Part shown: piece by piece, positions 23,001 through 34,501 of the stretch | Position numbering within the stretch: the first letter of the stretch is position 1 | How the letters are laid out: each line of letters starts with the position of its first letter | From: Hyaloperonospora brassicae | Lineage: Eukaryota; Oomycota; Peronosporomycetes; Peronosporales; Peronosporaceae | Length of the DNA stretch: 64,000 nt | NCBI GenBank assembly: GCA_947650285.1 | Contig: CANTFL010001299.1 | Location: 1 to 64,000 of the forward strand | Direction of reading: 5' to 3' | Notes under the pieces: model-generated | The model's database searches: none | Seen by the model: only the letters and a program-made list of their open reading frames with translations | Told to the model about the DNA's origin: nothing | Made by a program: the position numbers and the translations under genes

Positions 23001-24334
23001 ATGGCATCGTTACCTAACGAGTATCGGACTCTCTCCTCCTACCTCGACTTTGATGAGGATATGGACTATGGTGACGATAGCAGTGCCCCTGAGGATGACG
23101 GGATATTATCCCACTTCGCTGTATCTGAGGCTAAACCTCTTAAAGCACCGAATCCGTCCGATAAACGTGGTGAAAACCACCGCGCCAGTGGCGCAGCATT
23201 ATACAACAGATGCATATGAGAACATCATCACGAAACCGCTCGACAAGCAACAGGAGCTAATCCTTCAGCGAGAGAAGAGGGCTTGTCGTCGTGCGCATAC
23301 CCAGACGGTTATTCAAAAACGGAATAGTTACGTGTATTAAACACCGGACGTGGAGCAACGTCTCCGTCAAACGGAAAGCTGTAGCCTCGCAACTTGGGCA
23401 ATTGCATTAGAGGCTGCGACGCCAGAAGACATTGCGTTCCGCAATATTCTATATGAGAGGTATCTCGAACCGTTCTTGACCACACAAGGTCAGTATCATG
23501 CGCACCTTGAAAGCTTATCTCGTGGTGTTTTCGTTCGACCGATACAGGGCGTGCCCATCTTGTTGTTCGCTGGCGAACTGCCCTAGGAGGAGGACAATTA
23601 GTTCATCCGTTGGGTGTACCGCAAGCGGTATCTTAGCAGTGTGCCCGCTCTGCAAGCCAGAGCCAATGTGGCTGACGTTCGTATGGAACTTAAGCTTCGG
23701 TTCGAATATGCCAAGCTGAAGACCAGAGGACAGTTGCGTACACCCACGCGATATGCTCCGGCTACGCCGGTAGCCACGGGTTTCTACCCGAAGGTGCGGA
23801 GCAACCCGCTGCCTCCCACCACTAATGATGAGAAGCGTTCTGGGACGCAGGGCGACCCTGGCCACGATGTTCAAAAACATCCACGGCTTATGGGCATTCC
23901 TGCCGAAGGGGTATCTCATAATTCTACGAGTTCATTGAGTCCGAGTACCCTAGCCACTTCTGCAGATACTGGTATTGGCCACGACGCCGACGTCGCTTCA
24001 GGAGTCGTTCCACATGGTACTGGTGGTTCCCTTGCTCATCGGGCAGCGCCGGGGGTGGTCGATGTACCGAAGGAGGAGCAGGAGAAGGTGCTTCTCGAGC
24101 TGAATGGTCTCCGTGAGACATTGGGTAAGACCCAGAACCGCGCTCGACGCGATGCGAGCCCGTGGTCAGGCGTTGGAGTCGGGTCAGACCCGCGTTCAAG
24201 CATTGGAGTTGACCTTAGCCCGGGTGGATTGTCAGCTTGACCTCCTGGTTCGAATGCAACAGTCGACGGCAAGGTCCTATTACCCGGCGCAAGCGCCTCC
24301 GAGTTCACATGGGACGGGTCCCGATACGGCTTAA
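23001..24334 (+). pseudogene. Antisense ORF (aORF) of copy F, overlapping the chromodomain
   Basis: It starts at 23001 in the context GCCACCATGG, a textbook strong eukaryotic start, 106 bases from the LTR. The first 72 codons are acidic (DFDEDMDYGDD). A frameshift near 23160 and stops near 23338, 23584 and 23599 break the body (IALEAATPEDIAFRNILYERYLEPF and MYRKRYLSSVPALQARANVADVRMELKLRFEYAK). The last part in frames 23614-24240 and 24104-24334 holds coiled-coil heptads (KVLLELNGLRETLGK, then RVQALELTLARVDCQLDLLVRMQ). It lies opposite the chromodomain and integrase tail (23924-24965, minus). Function unknown; no similarity to the other families' aORFs was visible except the layout and the C-terminal coiled coil. 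Confidence 0.6.
23924..24199 (-). pseudogene. Chromodomain of copy F pol
   Basis: A Pro-rich linker is followed by HQYHVERLLKRRRRRGQYQYLQKWLGYSDSMNS, a chromodomain with the VERLL and YLQKWLGY signatures. The bases are also read on the plus strand by the antisense ORF. The domain would bind chromatin and guide integration. Confidence 0.65.
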
Positions 24335-25221
24335 GCAATCCAACGTAGAACACAGGATGTGTGCGCAGTTTGCGCGGAAGGTTGAGCGTATACGCAAGTT
24401 CCTTTTTAGCAACAACCGTGAATGGACCTATGAAGCGCGGGCGCAACTTTGTCTTAAAGACGGCAGACACTACATTTGTGGGAAGGTTTTTAGCATTGAG
24501 TAGGACTTGGCCTCCGACCTTATAACGTTCAATACAACTTCTGCCTTTCGCATCAGCTTGTTCCTTCCGCTTGTCTTGGCTATCATCCAGTGCATCACGC
24601 ACGTGTCGTAGCACATTCAATCGAGTTGCGAGAAACCCGCTTACTGGTTTGTGAACGGTAGCAGGGCTGATATCAGCAAGCCGATCGGCCATCTCCCTTC
24701 CACCAAGCTCCGAACCACGTAGTGTTACCGTTAACGGAACGCGAGGGTGTGTAAAATTGTACATGTAGAACATGGTAAAGCTTGTAGAGACGTAAACAGA
24801 GTTGTTCAACGCAAACTCCACAACAGGAAGCATCGAGCTCCAACGTTTTGGTGTATTAGCGCAATCTCCGCGAAATATATCACCGATAACACGATCGACT
24901 AGCTCGGTATGACCATCGGTCTGCGGATGATCCGCTGTAAACACGTCCAATCGTGTGACAAGCACCTTGAAGACGATCTTACAAAAACTTCATAGTGAAG
25001 CGGGGGTCTTAATCCGAGACAGTTGCAAACGGCAAACCGTGTTGTCGAAACACACGATCGATAATCAGCGTAGCTGTATCCTCACCATCAATGGTATCTG
25101 GCACAATCACCAAGTTAGCCATCTTGCTTAAATGGTTAACAAAGACCACAATAACCGAATTGTCATACGCGTATTTCGGTAATCGAATATAAATTCCATG
25201 CTGATGGACTCCCAACACCAC
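24036..25221 (-). pseudogene. Integrase core and GPY/F module of copy F
   Basis: Frame 25009-25221 holds the first half of the core (VIVVFVNHLSKMANLVIVPDT, FRQHGLPFATVSD). Frame 24036-24965 continues with ADHPQTDGHTELVDRVIGD (catalytic Glu in TDGHTE) and then KLRPRFIGPFTVVAKKELAYTLNLPRKLRTHPVFYVGLLKPY, a clear GPY/F module. The two halves are separated by a frameshift near 24970-25005. Confidence 0.75.
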
Positions 25222-25280
25222 GAGGGTATGGGTAGACTAGCTAGCGGCGCAGTCACATGATATGATGGTTCCATTCTATA

Positions 25281-25493
25281 TCACGTTTCACACGTACGGA
25301 CATATGTGCTCACCCACTTGTAAAGTATGGGCCATAAGTAACATTGGATTACATAGCTATAGGTCTTCTCACTACCAAGTTGACCGCTCACCGCAGTATC
25401 ATGCGCCTCATAGAGGATCCGATACTTCAACATCTCATCATGACTGACAACGATACGAGGGGTGTCCTCCACATCCGTGCTATAGCACAACAT
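25281..25493 (-). pseudogene. Integrase zinc-binding region of copy F
   Basis: EAHDTAVSGQLGSEKTYSYVIQCYLWPILYKWVSTYVRTCET has the H-x-H-x-C-C spacing of the integrase N-terminal zinc finger, with the second His replaced by Gln (SGQLG) and the pair ending TCET rather than a full CxxC. It is a decayed domain. Confidence 0.6.
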
Positions 25494-25715
25494 GCCTTTA
25501 TCGATGGAATATTGATGCAGCTTCGCACGTTATCGTGCCGACAATTATATGTCTGAGTCCTTGAACTCGTCGCTCCCTAGAGCCTGTAGCAGAGCTACAC
25601 ATTGTTCATCTTTGGCATATGCTGAACGGATGAGGTCAGTGACCAACGGAGACAAAGTAGTAACATGAAAAAGATCACAGTCAGGCCTGCGTGACAACGC
25701 ATCAGCCAAATCATT

Positions 25716-26040
25716 CTACTTTCCCGGCTTATACTTCACCTCGATTTTGTACTCGGCAAAGAAAGAAAGCCAACGAGCCATTCTCTGAGAGAGTTGAGGC
25801 GACTGGTCAGCAGTGCGTATTGACGCATGATCGGTGTAGACCACAAAAGGCTTAGAGCCAAACAGATGAACTCTGAATGTGACTAAAGCGTGCTTCATTG
25901 CAAGTAGCTTTTTTCATGAGCTCGATATTTCTTGTCAGCTGCTTTTAGCTATCGTGACTCAAACGCAATGAAGCGTTCCCGTCCATCATCATCTGTTTGT
26001 AACAGAGTACTGCCGATGGCAAAGTCAGATGCGTCACAGA
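25716..26040 (-). pseudogene. RNase H of copy F
   Basis: Frame 25716-25898 reads VTFRVHLFGSKPFVVYTDHASIRTADQSPQLSQRMARWLSFFAEYKIEVKYKPGK, the C-terminal half of a Gypsy RNase H with TDHASI. The upstream part (VCDASDFAIGSTLLQTDDDG type) is readable near 25980-26045 in another frame. Confidence 0.7.
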
Positions 26041-26045
26041 CGACA

Positions 26046-27110
26046 CTAAAAGTACGATAAAGATCTGGCAAATCCAAGATTGGCGCATAAAGTAGCCTCT
26101 TTTAACAGTCGTAAAGGCTTCATGCTCGGTTTTAGCCCGACACCACTCCACGTCCTTTTTAAGGAGATTGGATATGGCCGAGCCATGCCCGTATAGTTCT
26201 CACTATACTTGTGTAAGTAATTGTCAATACCAAGCCACTTACCTAAGTCCTTTTGATTTTTAGCAACCGGCCAATCGACTATGGCTTTTACCTTAGCGGG
26301 ATCTGCTCTAAGGCCTCGCTTACCAATGGAGCACCAAAAAAGGAAATCTGTTCTGCACCAAAGATGCACTTCGATGCGTTGGCATACAACTTGTTTGTGC
26401 GCATGCACTCGAGCACTGCTTGTAAATGGTCTATTGATTATCCACATCAGACCGGCCGTTCATAGCACGACTATGGATAAAGATGTCATCAAAGTATGTT
26501 TGTTCATAACTTTGATGAGGTCGAAACCGTTGCGCCACAAGACGATTGAACATAGCTGGGGCATTTGACAAGCCTTGTCGCATAACGAGCCACTTCCAGA
26601 TCATAAAGCTCTGAGTGCTTACCGCTGTCGGCGGAATATCGTTCTCACGAATGAGCAATTGGTGATATTTATTGACGAAGTCGAGCGCACTGTACATTGT
26701 AAATCCCACCATGTTGTTCTGGAGAAAAGCTTTCATAGGGATAGGTGTCTGAAACGGGATGGTGGAAGCATTAAGCTTATTGTAAGCAAGAACAATGCGC
26801 CACTTTCAAATAGATTTTCGGGCCCAGAAGGTCGGCGTGGAATGAGGAGAATCGCTAAAACAAAACGATGCCCGCCGCGTGCTTTGCACGAACAAAGTCA
26901 TCTACGACGTCACACAGCTCTTTTGGCATAGGCCACTGCCGGGTTACGTAGTATTTAGATCCAGGTACTAGGTCAATTTCGTGACACACAAACCTATCAG
27001 GAGGTAAGAAAGACGGCGGGTCGTGACAAATCACTTCTTGAAATTACTTTCTAAAAGGATACGGCGGATCAAGAGGATCCTTAAGGATCGCGGATCCACT
27101 ACGCGCACTT
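26046..27110 (-). pseudogene. Reverse transcriptase of copy F
   Basis: Frame 26431-26736 carries ALDFVNKYHQLLIRENDIPPTAVSTQSF, WKWLVMRQGLSNAPAMFNRLV and YFDDIFIHSRA, so the YFDD catalytic box is intact. Frame 26046-26447 gives the thumb (RGLRADPAKVKAIVDWPV) and connection. The fingers lie about 26740-27110 in broken frames. Confidence 0.75.
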
Positions 27111-28139
27111 AGTATCGCCTTCGTGTCCTTAAAGACGGACTCGTCTAATTACGAGGAAGAGTTCAACTCTACGTCGGGTCGGATGACCACAAAATCGGAT
27201 ACCTCTCCGGCCCGCAAGGCTTGGCTTAAGTCTCCATCAGACATTTCGTCTAGTTCGAAGAGATCTTCCATGGACGGAATAGTTGCGAGACATATGTTAC
27301 CATCAACACGACCAGTTAATTCATTCTAAAGTGAATATATTGTATCATTTTTTTTATCACTATGTGACGTTTCTGACGTGGGGCGCTCATCAGCTGCCAC
27401 ATGACGTCGGGACTGAAGAGTTGTAGACTCGTTACGCCTCTCATAGACCGGGACAGTAGGGTCTCTGTAGTTTCTAGTGGTCTTAGCACGCTCTCTACGA
27501 GAGCTATGTCTTGAGCGACATCTGGTGGAGAGTTACGAATATCGAACACTTCACCTAGTGAATTTTTAAATGCCACTTCACTTGCATTATGTGGGCTTTG
27601 TCGAAGGCTCTGCCTCTGTGTCAACAATGTCCTTACCGACATTCAGTGAGGCTCCATCACGGCCGCCTTTACTCTGTCTAATTCCACGTGCCACCGCACT
27701 CACATCATCACATATACTTGCTAAATGCCTCGCCCGTGGGTCAACCATGTTTGGCGCATGTAGTGACTCATTATCACAACGAATATCACTCAACGGAGTA
27801 TACGTCTCTTGAAATACGTTGAAAAAGCTCCGCTCAATATCCATGTCGTTGACATTATTGTTAATTTATTCGGACATACTAATGTTCAGCACATTGACAT
27901 CTTCCGCCAATGGCTTGCGCCAATAGTGCTTTTGTTGCTTTAGCAAAGGTTGGTTCATGACTCTCCAAAGCTTCCCTAGAAACATCACGCGTTGCGCCTA
28001 AGGTCTAAGACCTCCAATCAATCCATGGCTCATGGCGTTCGAGCCATACCATGCCCAATATAAGATCGTATCTCGAATCTAAATTTAAGGACAAGACAGA
28101 ATTCTGTGCTGTCAAAGTCCAAAAACTTCACATCCAAGT

Positions 28140-28490
28140 TCAACGTAACCTTAGGCACAGTATCGCGACTACCCGTCGTTCTAGACGAACGGTGATGGAA
28201 TCACCCTCGTGCGCTTTGAGCTCCTCAGCGTATCGCTGACTCTCATCGACGGAACGACGTCGAGCATAATTGCATGACGCCCTAGAATCGATTGAGATCG
28301 ACAGATGCTTCTCAAAGTCTTTAACTATCGCCTCGGCGACTAATAAGCCGGGCTTGTATCCAATTTCTGTGCTGGATGGCACAGAGCTCTGTGGGGCTAA
28401 GCCCTGTTTTGCTCTACCTCGTAGAGAAGAAACAGAGCTTAGTTCTACCCCAGTAGGGCACTTCGCGGCTGATGGGTGTCGACGTTTCAC
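28140..28490 (-). pseudogene. Aspartic protease of copy F
   Basis: SISIDSRASCNYARRRS carries the active-site region with DSRAS where DSGAS is usual, so the catalytic Gly is changed to Arg. The region downstream (27110-28140) is the protease end and linker to RT, with only short broken frames. Confidence 0.55.
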
Positions 28491-29184
28491 CGTGCCATAC
28501 CAGGTTTCTGGTTGGGGCTGGGGTTGCGACCCATAGGGTTTAGTCGCTGCTTACGCAAAGGACAAGTGGGACGTAGATGTTTAATGCTTCCGCACGTATA
28601 ACAACGTCTCACATCCTGTCGTTGCTCGGCAACATGAAGCTCAGCTTCACCTTCATCTTTAGCATTGCTAAGATCCATTCGTTCAGGCTTACAGTAAGTT
28701 GAGGAGCTCGCAGAGGTTGCCCTCGCAAAGCTTGGGTTATACCCATTCCAACCAAGTCTGGCCGACTTAAAGTTGTGCTCAGCATTCTGAGCGATGCTCA
28801 CAGCCTACGCAAAAGTAGAGGGTGGACTCGAAGCACCTCGGTCCTGGCAACGACAGTGCGAAGACCTTCCATGAAGACTGTCACGTAGACGGTCTCAGAA
28901 AGATGGTCAGGCTGAATAGCAGCCATCAGAGTTCTCAACTCCTAAACATAGTCCGTTCACTTCATTCTTACCCTGACGGGGGGTAAGAAGCGTGAGCGCA
29001 CGCAAAAGGCCATGTCAGGCGGCGAGACAACTTGCAAAAGGTCTAACTTGAGTGAATCCCATGTGGGAGACGCCAAGTCGACCAACGTGCCACATGTAAG
29101 AGCCCACTCTTTAGCTTTTTCAACGAGCTTTGAGATGGCCAGCGAGACTCGCTGATGTTTGATTGCGATTAAGCCATATCTCAA
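28487..29184 (-). pseudogene. gag of copy F
   Basis: Frame 28957-29184 is gag core-like (SKLVEKAKEWALTCGTLVDLASPTWDSLKLDL, DMAFCVRSRFL). Frame 28487-28801 carries one zinc knuckle CYTCGSIKHLRPTC (CX2CX4HX4C) followed by a basic tail. Up to the LTR (29185-29538) the gag start is decayed and no frame is open. Confidence 0.65.
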
Positions 29185-29538
29185 GCCATCTTGATCTCAC
29201 GGATCCAGAGAGTGAGGTTCTTACCCTCCATCTGGAGTAACGTTTGACGTCCACCCTAAGGGGACAAGCCTTAGTCACTTCGTTTTACATTTCCACAAAG
29301 CGTGTTGGCATAGCCGACGCTACTTGGTTCTGAACCTGCCCTAAAAAGGCCTTTCCATACTGCATGAAGGTCTCGACACGCGTGTTGAGCAAGTCGGGCC
29401 TTGCGCAGTGACGAACTCCACATATTCTGAGCCTACGGCCGCGGTCAGATTGTCCAGCGCAACCAATTAAGCCTCTTTGAGAAGTGTAGATTGCTCCATC
29501 CCCACAGAGGGTCAGTCGTAATGACTCAGGCGTAGATT

Positions 29539-29555
29539 GACTACTAGTGCCACCA
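29539..29555 (-). other. Primer-binding site of copy F
   Basis: Two bases inside the LTR the minus strand reads TGGTGGCACTAGTAGTC. The same 2-base offset and a closely similar site (TGGTAGCACT..GTAGTC) occur in copies D and E. The tRNA was not identified. Confidence 0.55.
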
Positions 29556-29557
29556 TG

Positions 29558-30033
29558 TGTAGCGGAGCTACACAGCGCTGTAAGTCTGAGGAAGACCGGA
29601 CGCTCTTACGAGCAGCTTAGGTTCTAGAACCCGACTCCTGAGAGTCACACAAGCTCAAGAGCTTACGGTCCCTGGTATAAAGCGGACCAGACGATTCAAA
29701 GAATCACAGCACAGAGTGCTCAAGGACAAGCTACCTTCACAGGCGTTGCTTAGTCCTTACTATCGAGACGCCCCGTAGGGAACGTGTCTCTTACTGATCA
29801 AAACTGGAACTGAACTTCATTTCTTCTTTTAATCTAATAGAGCACCTTAGAACAACGTAATTAACCTGTCTCAAATAAAACCTCTTTAAAGATATCGCAA
29901 TCAATGGTTGACAGACATCAGGCTTCAACAATTGATACACCTACTGTTTTCTAATATCAGTTTACAGGGGACCCCATCTCTTGTGTGCACCACACCTATT
30001 GTCTATTATCAGCCGACGTGTAACGCCGTTACA
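29558..30033 (-). repeat. 5' LTR of copy F (476 bp)
   Basis: It runs from the TGTAGC-GGA-GCTACA hairpin at 29558 to TGTAACGCCGTTACA at 30019-30033, and is collinear with 22419-22894. Confidence 0.9.
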
Positions 30034-30038
30034 TTGGC
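30034..30038. repeat. Target-site duplication of copy F, right
   Basis: TTGGC, identical to 22414-22418. Confidence 0.8.
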
Positions 30039-30845
30039 TAACATCTGCGTCTCTTAAAAGGAACTATGGCATGATAGTCAACGTTCACTGTTGCGCGAGT
30101 CAGCCAACAGTTAATTAAGAAGACGGTGTGATGATTGAAGTAGCAAGGTCTCACTGCAAGAAGTCGATTTTAATGTACGGCTTTCTTGTTGTCCCATACA
30201 TTTCACAAGGTGCTACCAAACGACTCGCCGCAAATACCAGCGCAATGGCCCAGTGTTTCTGACTCCAGCAGCATCGTTGACGCTGGGACCCGTTTCGCCC
30301 CGACGTGGGCGACGCCGTTATAAACAACTTAAATGCGAGATTCGTCTATACTTCGAGGACAGCATTACCGGCGCTCGGAGATGGGCTGGAGAGTCAAAAA
30401 CTCTGTAGGCGAAGTGCAGCGTCGCCGCGGCAGTAAGTGGCAAGTTGACAATTGATTCGAGTAGTGGGATCCGCAAATCGGTCGCGCCAGCTTTCGGTCC
30501 GCTTCGCCTTTGCGCGGGTCGAAGTGCGTGCGACGTGGTGCTATTGACTCGCGGCGGCGGTGGTTGAGGTCGACGTCCAGTTTGCCAAAGACGGAGACGT
30601 AGAGGCAGCAGGTCCCGTGTGGGTACTCGACCGTCTGCATTGAACTTGGGCGTTGTACATCGCTACTGACAAGATCGCTGTTTCGACAGCAGCCCACCGT
30701 GCCACGATGTCTGGTCGCACAAAACCTCGAGTCATCGATGCAGTGGTAGATAGGGTGTGGCACTTCCAAGCTTTGTCCTTAACGTACTATCAACATCGAG
30801 GCGATAGAGGCTACCGGAGCTATGCCCAGTGCGAGTGCACGCGCG
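30039..30845. other. Spacer between copies F and D, no gene seen
   Basis: Overlapping frames on both strands (30365-30769 minus, 134 codons; 30653-30964 plus, which runs into the LTR) have no recognisable domains or signal peptide. Nothing can be assigned. Confidence 0.4.
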
Positions 30846-30850
30846 ACCGG
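30846..30850. repeat. Target-site duplication of copy D, left
   Basis: ACCGG before the left LTR and ACGGG (38834-38838) after the right LTR agree at four of five bases. This fits an old 5-bp duplication with one later change. Confidence 0.5.
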
Positions 30851-31243
30851 TGTAACGGGGCATACCGTTGCGTGAACCTAACGCAAGGGTTTTGGTGCCC
30901 CGACAGACGTACACGTGGCAAGCGAGGAAGCGTAGGTAAGGTAAAAGCAGAACTGTTATATTAATATAATTAAGTCTTTTAACTACTGTCTCTCTGTTTG
31001 ACTTAACTTAATTATACTAATCTAACTGAGTGTATGGTGACGTCTCGTCACCACTCATTGCGCGCGTCTTGCGGCGATTGGTGGGTTGATATCATCAAGG
31101 TATCAACCAATGAACGGACTCTTTGGTCGACCCATCAATATCACCACTATTGGTGATATTGTTCAAAGAATATTCAACATCATATTCTTTATTGTCATTA
31201 TCTCTAGAATGACAATTTCCATGTAACGGGCTGCCCCGTCACA
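30851..31243 (-). repeat. 3' LTR of copy D (393 bp)
   Basis: On the plus strand it starts TGTAACGGGGCATACC and ends GCTGCCCCGTCACA. It matches 38442-38833 with visible substitutions and is full of short inverted repeats (for example TGATATCATCAAGGTATCA near 31088-31106). Confidence 0.9.
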
Positions 31244-31254
31244 TCACCCCCCTT
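31244..31254 (-). other. Polypurine tract of copy D
   Basis: On the minus strand AAGGGGGGTGA abuts the 3' LTR. Copy E has the same tract with one more G. Confidence 0.65.
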
Positions 31255-31359
31255 AACTGATAGTCACCGTGTAAATATCGAAAATATGGCGGCCACCATT
31301 GGGACAGGGAGCACTAGTTGGGTCCGTTATATTCACTTTCCGCTTGACCTCGCATAGTT

Positions 31360-32968
31360 AACACGTCTATGCGAGGTGACTCAAAAAAGCACAGCCCGGT
31401 GCTGTGCCAGCCTCTGCGGCAGACGATTCTTTTTCTGCTGCTCCTTCTTCGCCTGCAGCAACAGGTGCTGCAGGTGCATGCGGCACCTCACCGCGTGCGC
31501 GTGATGACCCCGACGTTGAGGTCATCTACTCTGGCGATTCAGACGTTTCTGACTCGGGCAATGCTCCAGAGGCGTCTCTCTCACCGGAGACGCCTCAGTG
31601 TTCTCCAAGGCCAGTACCGGACGAACGGACTCGTGATTTGCTTCACAGTTTGTTCGGCAATAATGTTGATGATCAGGGTGGTGAGGAGTATTACTCCTTA
31701 CAACCGCCGGCTCGTGCCTCTTCGAACGAGCGTGATGACGACAACCTACGCCGTCGTCAATCTGGGAGCCGTGGTACCGACAAGGGTACCACTGTGAAGC
31801 GTGATGAGTTGAAGCCATGTCGTTTGCCCGAACGGCTCATCAATAGCCTGTCTCACGAGACAGGCCAACACCATCGAATACCCTTATTCGATGCAACCGA
31901 GCTTCACGGCTTGAGTTCCATCGCGAAGAACTTTCGCGCTGAAGACGATTTTTATCTCGATGTCTTTCTTAGACGCCGATGGTACAACAGCAACCAAAAG
32001 AGTGACAAAGCCTCGCTTTTGGCTGCGTGGAACGCGTTCGTCCAAAACGTAAAGAGTTTTGGACGCGAAGGGTGGCTCAAAAAACTTGAGGCGACACGCC
32101 TCAGGTTCGAAAGGCGAACGACAACCGGTGGTAGGTACCGGTTGCATTGTTTATCGAGTGAGGCAGGCATTCCTTGCCTCACATGGAGAGACCCTTGTGC
32201 GAGTTGTGTTAACAACTCGCAGCGTGCACATAGGGACGTGTATTCCCTAAGTTTGCCCTGGGGAAGGTCACACATCTCTGCTGAGATGCGTGACGCGATT
32301 GCAAACTTGCAATCCGTCCACAAGCGCCAAAAGCGCGTGTTTTCCGATGGGCCACAGGACTCATCGGATGAGTCTTGTCATACTGGTGGACGAGACCTTC
32401 AACATCCATCAACAGCTGACAGCGGGGCTCCCAGCTGTTCCATGATGGGGATACCCCCGCCACTGGACGAGGTAGCTCGTCCTTGATCCTGAAACGTCAC
32501 GGTGGTTCAAGATACGCTCCACTAGAAAGCGTTGATCACCGTGAGCATCCACCAAAGGATGTGGTGGAGGAGGAAAGACCTCCTCCAGATGATTCGGTTT
32601 ACCATCTCGAACCTTACGAGATGGATCGCGCAATCGATGAATTGCGCGATGACTTGAAGCACGAGCGCGACCGGTGCTACGCTTTGACTGATACCGTGCG
32701 GAAGAACCGCAAGGATCACGAGGCTGATCGGGCGAGGGATCGCGCCGATTATGCCACAGCGCAGCTTCAGGTCGAGCGGGATGTCCGCTCCCTATTCGGC
32801 GAGCTGGCGACAGCTCGCGGGGAGATATCTCGGTTGAGTTCCGAGGTATCATATCTGCACGACCAGACGGATCGTCTGGAGCGCGAACGCAAGAACTTGA
32901 TGGATGTCCTTGAACGTGGGGACTATCTTCATCGGAAGAAGAAGACTCGTACTGACGGTACTACCTAA
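31360..32968 (+). pseudogene. Antisense ORF (aORF) of copy D
   Basis: This is the counterpart of the 487-codon antisense ORF of copy E. The E start codon is ACG here, and a one-base indel near 31381-31393 separates the first codons from the main frame (31404-32486, 360 codons). A one-base deletion near 32445 (TTCCATGATGGGG against TTCCAAGAGGGTGG in E) moves the rest to frame 32483-32968. That last part preserves the full coiled-coil C-terminus, with LFGELATARGEISRLSSEVSYLHDQTDRLERERKNLMD heptads, lost in E. The same deletion breaks the chromodomain on the other strand. Confidence 0.65.
32409..32852 (-). pseudogene. Chromodomain region of copy D pol
   Basis: The frame runs from MIPRNSTEISPRELSPARR through a basic linker to DQRFLVERILNHRDVSGSRTSYLVQWRGYP, a chromodomain. 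After GYP the frame is lost where copy E continues SWNSWEP. The joint frame up to this point is intact in D, while E has a one-base deletion inside it. Confidence 0.7.
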
Positions 32969-33572
32969 GCCTCCCCACGTAAAACGTAGGATGCGTGCGC
33001 ATCCTACGTGGCAATTCGAGTGTGTATGCATTGCCCTTGCGATGCAACACTCGAATTGGCCCAATGTATTTCGGCAGTAGTTTACTACTGCCGATACTAG
33101 TGACTGCATGTCCAGGTAAGTTTAACGTAGACAGTAGTACTAGGTCACAAACTTCAAATGAAAGAGCATTTGCTCTTCCATTCTTGTCTGCGTTCCGTTT
33201 CTGATGGTCCACCGCATTTGCGATGGAGTCCTGAACTAAACGGACTACCGCTTCTCTAGTCATCAGGAAGTTCTCTGCTGACTCTTTGTTTTGTCTGGCA
33301 GTGCGCTTCGTGCGCACTGCTAATAGATTGCTCTCTTCTTCAGCGAGGTTGTCTTCTTCCTCGCTGGAATAATCGTTGACGATGCTGAATATACCAGCAT
33401 CGTCATCATCATCCGAGTCAATGATCGCGTTATCGCTATTATTGAGTTGATCTTCTTCATCGATGTCGACTTGATCGACATCGGCATCATACGTGACGAC
33501 GTTTGCGTCGACACGTGATGAGCAAGAGCCAAAACGGTTTTCGCTCGAGCGAGTCCCTCCCCCCTTATCCAA
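32961..33572 (-). pseudogene. Integrase C-terminus with acidic linker and GPY/F module, copy D
   Basis: A Ser/Asp/Glu-rich linker (DADVDQVDIDEEDQLNN, IIDSDDDDDAG) is followed by RKNADKNGRANALSFEV-type basic sequence and LPKYIGPIRVLHRKGNAYTLELPRRMRTHPTFYVGRLR, the GPY/F module. It is in the -1 frame relative to the integrase core upstream, exactly as in copy E. Confidence 0.7.
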
Positions 33573-33763
33573 GAGTCACACTCTTGAAGGGCGGGCACAC
33601 GTGGATGGCGTAGGCCATTCACGTAAAACGGTGTGTGCTATGTGGAAGCATGCACCGAATTAGTGATGGCGAATTCAACCATGGGTAGGAATTCGCTCCA
33701 AATCGGAAACGAGTGGACATATCCTCGAAGGATCTCGTCGAGGACATGGTTTGCACGTTCCGT

Positions 33764-34447
33764 CTAACCACCTGTTTCGGGATGGTAAGAAGTAGACATC
33801 TTTAACCGCGTTCCGAGAGAACGGAACACGGTTTGCCAAAATGCCGCCGTGAACCGAGGGTCACGGTCGGAGACGAGCTCACGGGGTAACCCATGGAGTC
33901 GAAATACCGTGTCTAGAAAGACACGAGCACAACCTTGAGCCTTGATTGACTCAGGGACAGCGGCAAGATGGACCATCTTGCTGAATCGGTCCACAAACAC
34001 AAGATTAACATTATTATTCTTGCGAGCGTCTTCGGGAAAACCGAAAACGAAGTCCATTGAAACGGACTGCCAGCACTCTGTCGGAACAGGCAGAGGCTGC
34101 AATGGCGCACGGGATGAAGGACAAGGCTTCACCCGTTGACAAACCTCGCAAGCACGTATGTAATCGCGTACAAACTGATACTGGCGGAACCAGTAAAAGT
34201 CGCGACTTACCGTGAGGTAAGTCTTTTCTCTACCACGATGGCCGCTTGTTGGGGCATCGTGACACTCATACATGATGCGCAATCGCAAATCATGATGAGC
34301 GGCTACGACGACACGAGGCGTGTCGTCGGCAACAGCTGTATAGTACAGCAATCCGTTGCGTGTACTATACCGATCCGATGAGGATCGGTACAAAGCCAGT
34401 AAATCCCTCATGGATTTACTGGATGGATTCACCAGATGATCCATCAA
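33764..34447 (-). pseudogene. Integrase of copy D
   Basis: The frame has zinc-binding HDAPTSGHRGREKTYLTV ... CEVCQRVK, then SMDFVFGFPED (D), LVSDRDPRFTAAFW (D) and a frame end at STSYHPETGG, so the catalytic Glu region is changed from the DGQTE of copy E and the frame stops. The end is read in frames at 33590-33760. Confidence 0.75.
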
Positions 34448-34501
34448 TCGCAGAAGATCCTTATCTTCTGCGTATGCCTTTCGTGCGTCGTCAAGTAAAC
34501 T

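Larger units (their letters stand above)
22419..30033 (-). mobile_element. Ty3/Gypsy chromovirus copy F, complete but decayed
   Basis: It has 476-bp LTRs at both ends, a perfect TTGGC duplication, and on the minus strand from the right: primer-binding site, gag with zinc knuckle, protease, RT with YFDD, RNase H, integrase and chromodomain. An antisense reading frame lies between the chromodomain and the 3' LTR. The total is 7615 bp. Many stops and frameshifts make it non-autonomous. No extra archaeal-type RNase H was seen, so it is a different lineage from A/B/C. Confidence 0.9.

Noticed and set aside
31369..31797. 142-codon plus-strand frame at the start of the copy D antisense region
   Set aside because: It is the out-of-phase start of the broken antisense ORF; after the one-base indel near 31390 it is a shadow of frame 31404-32486.
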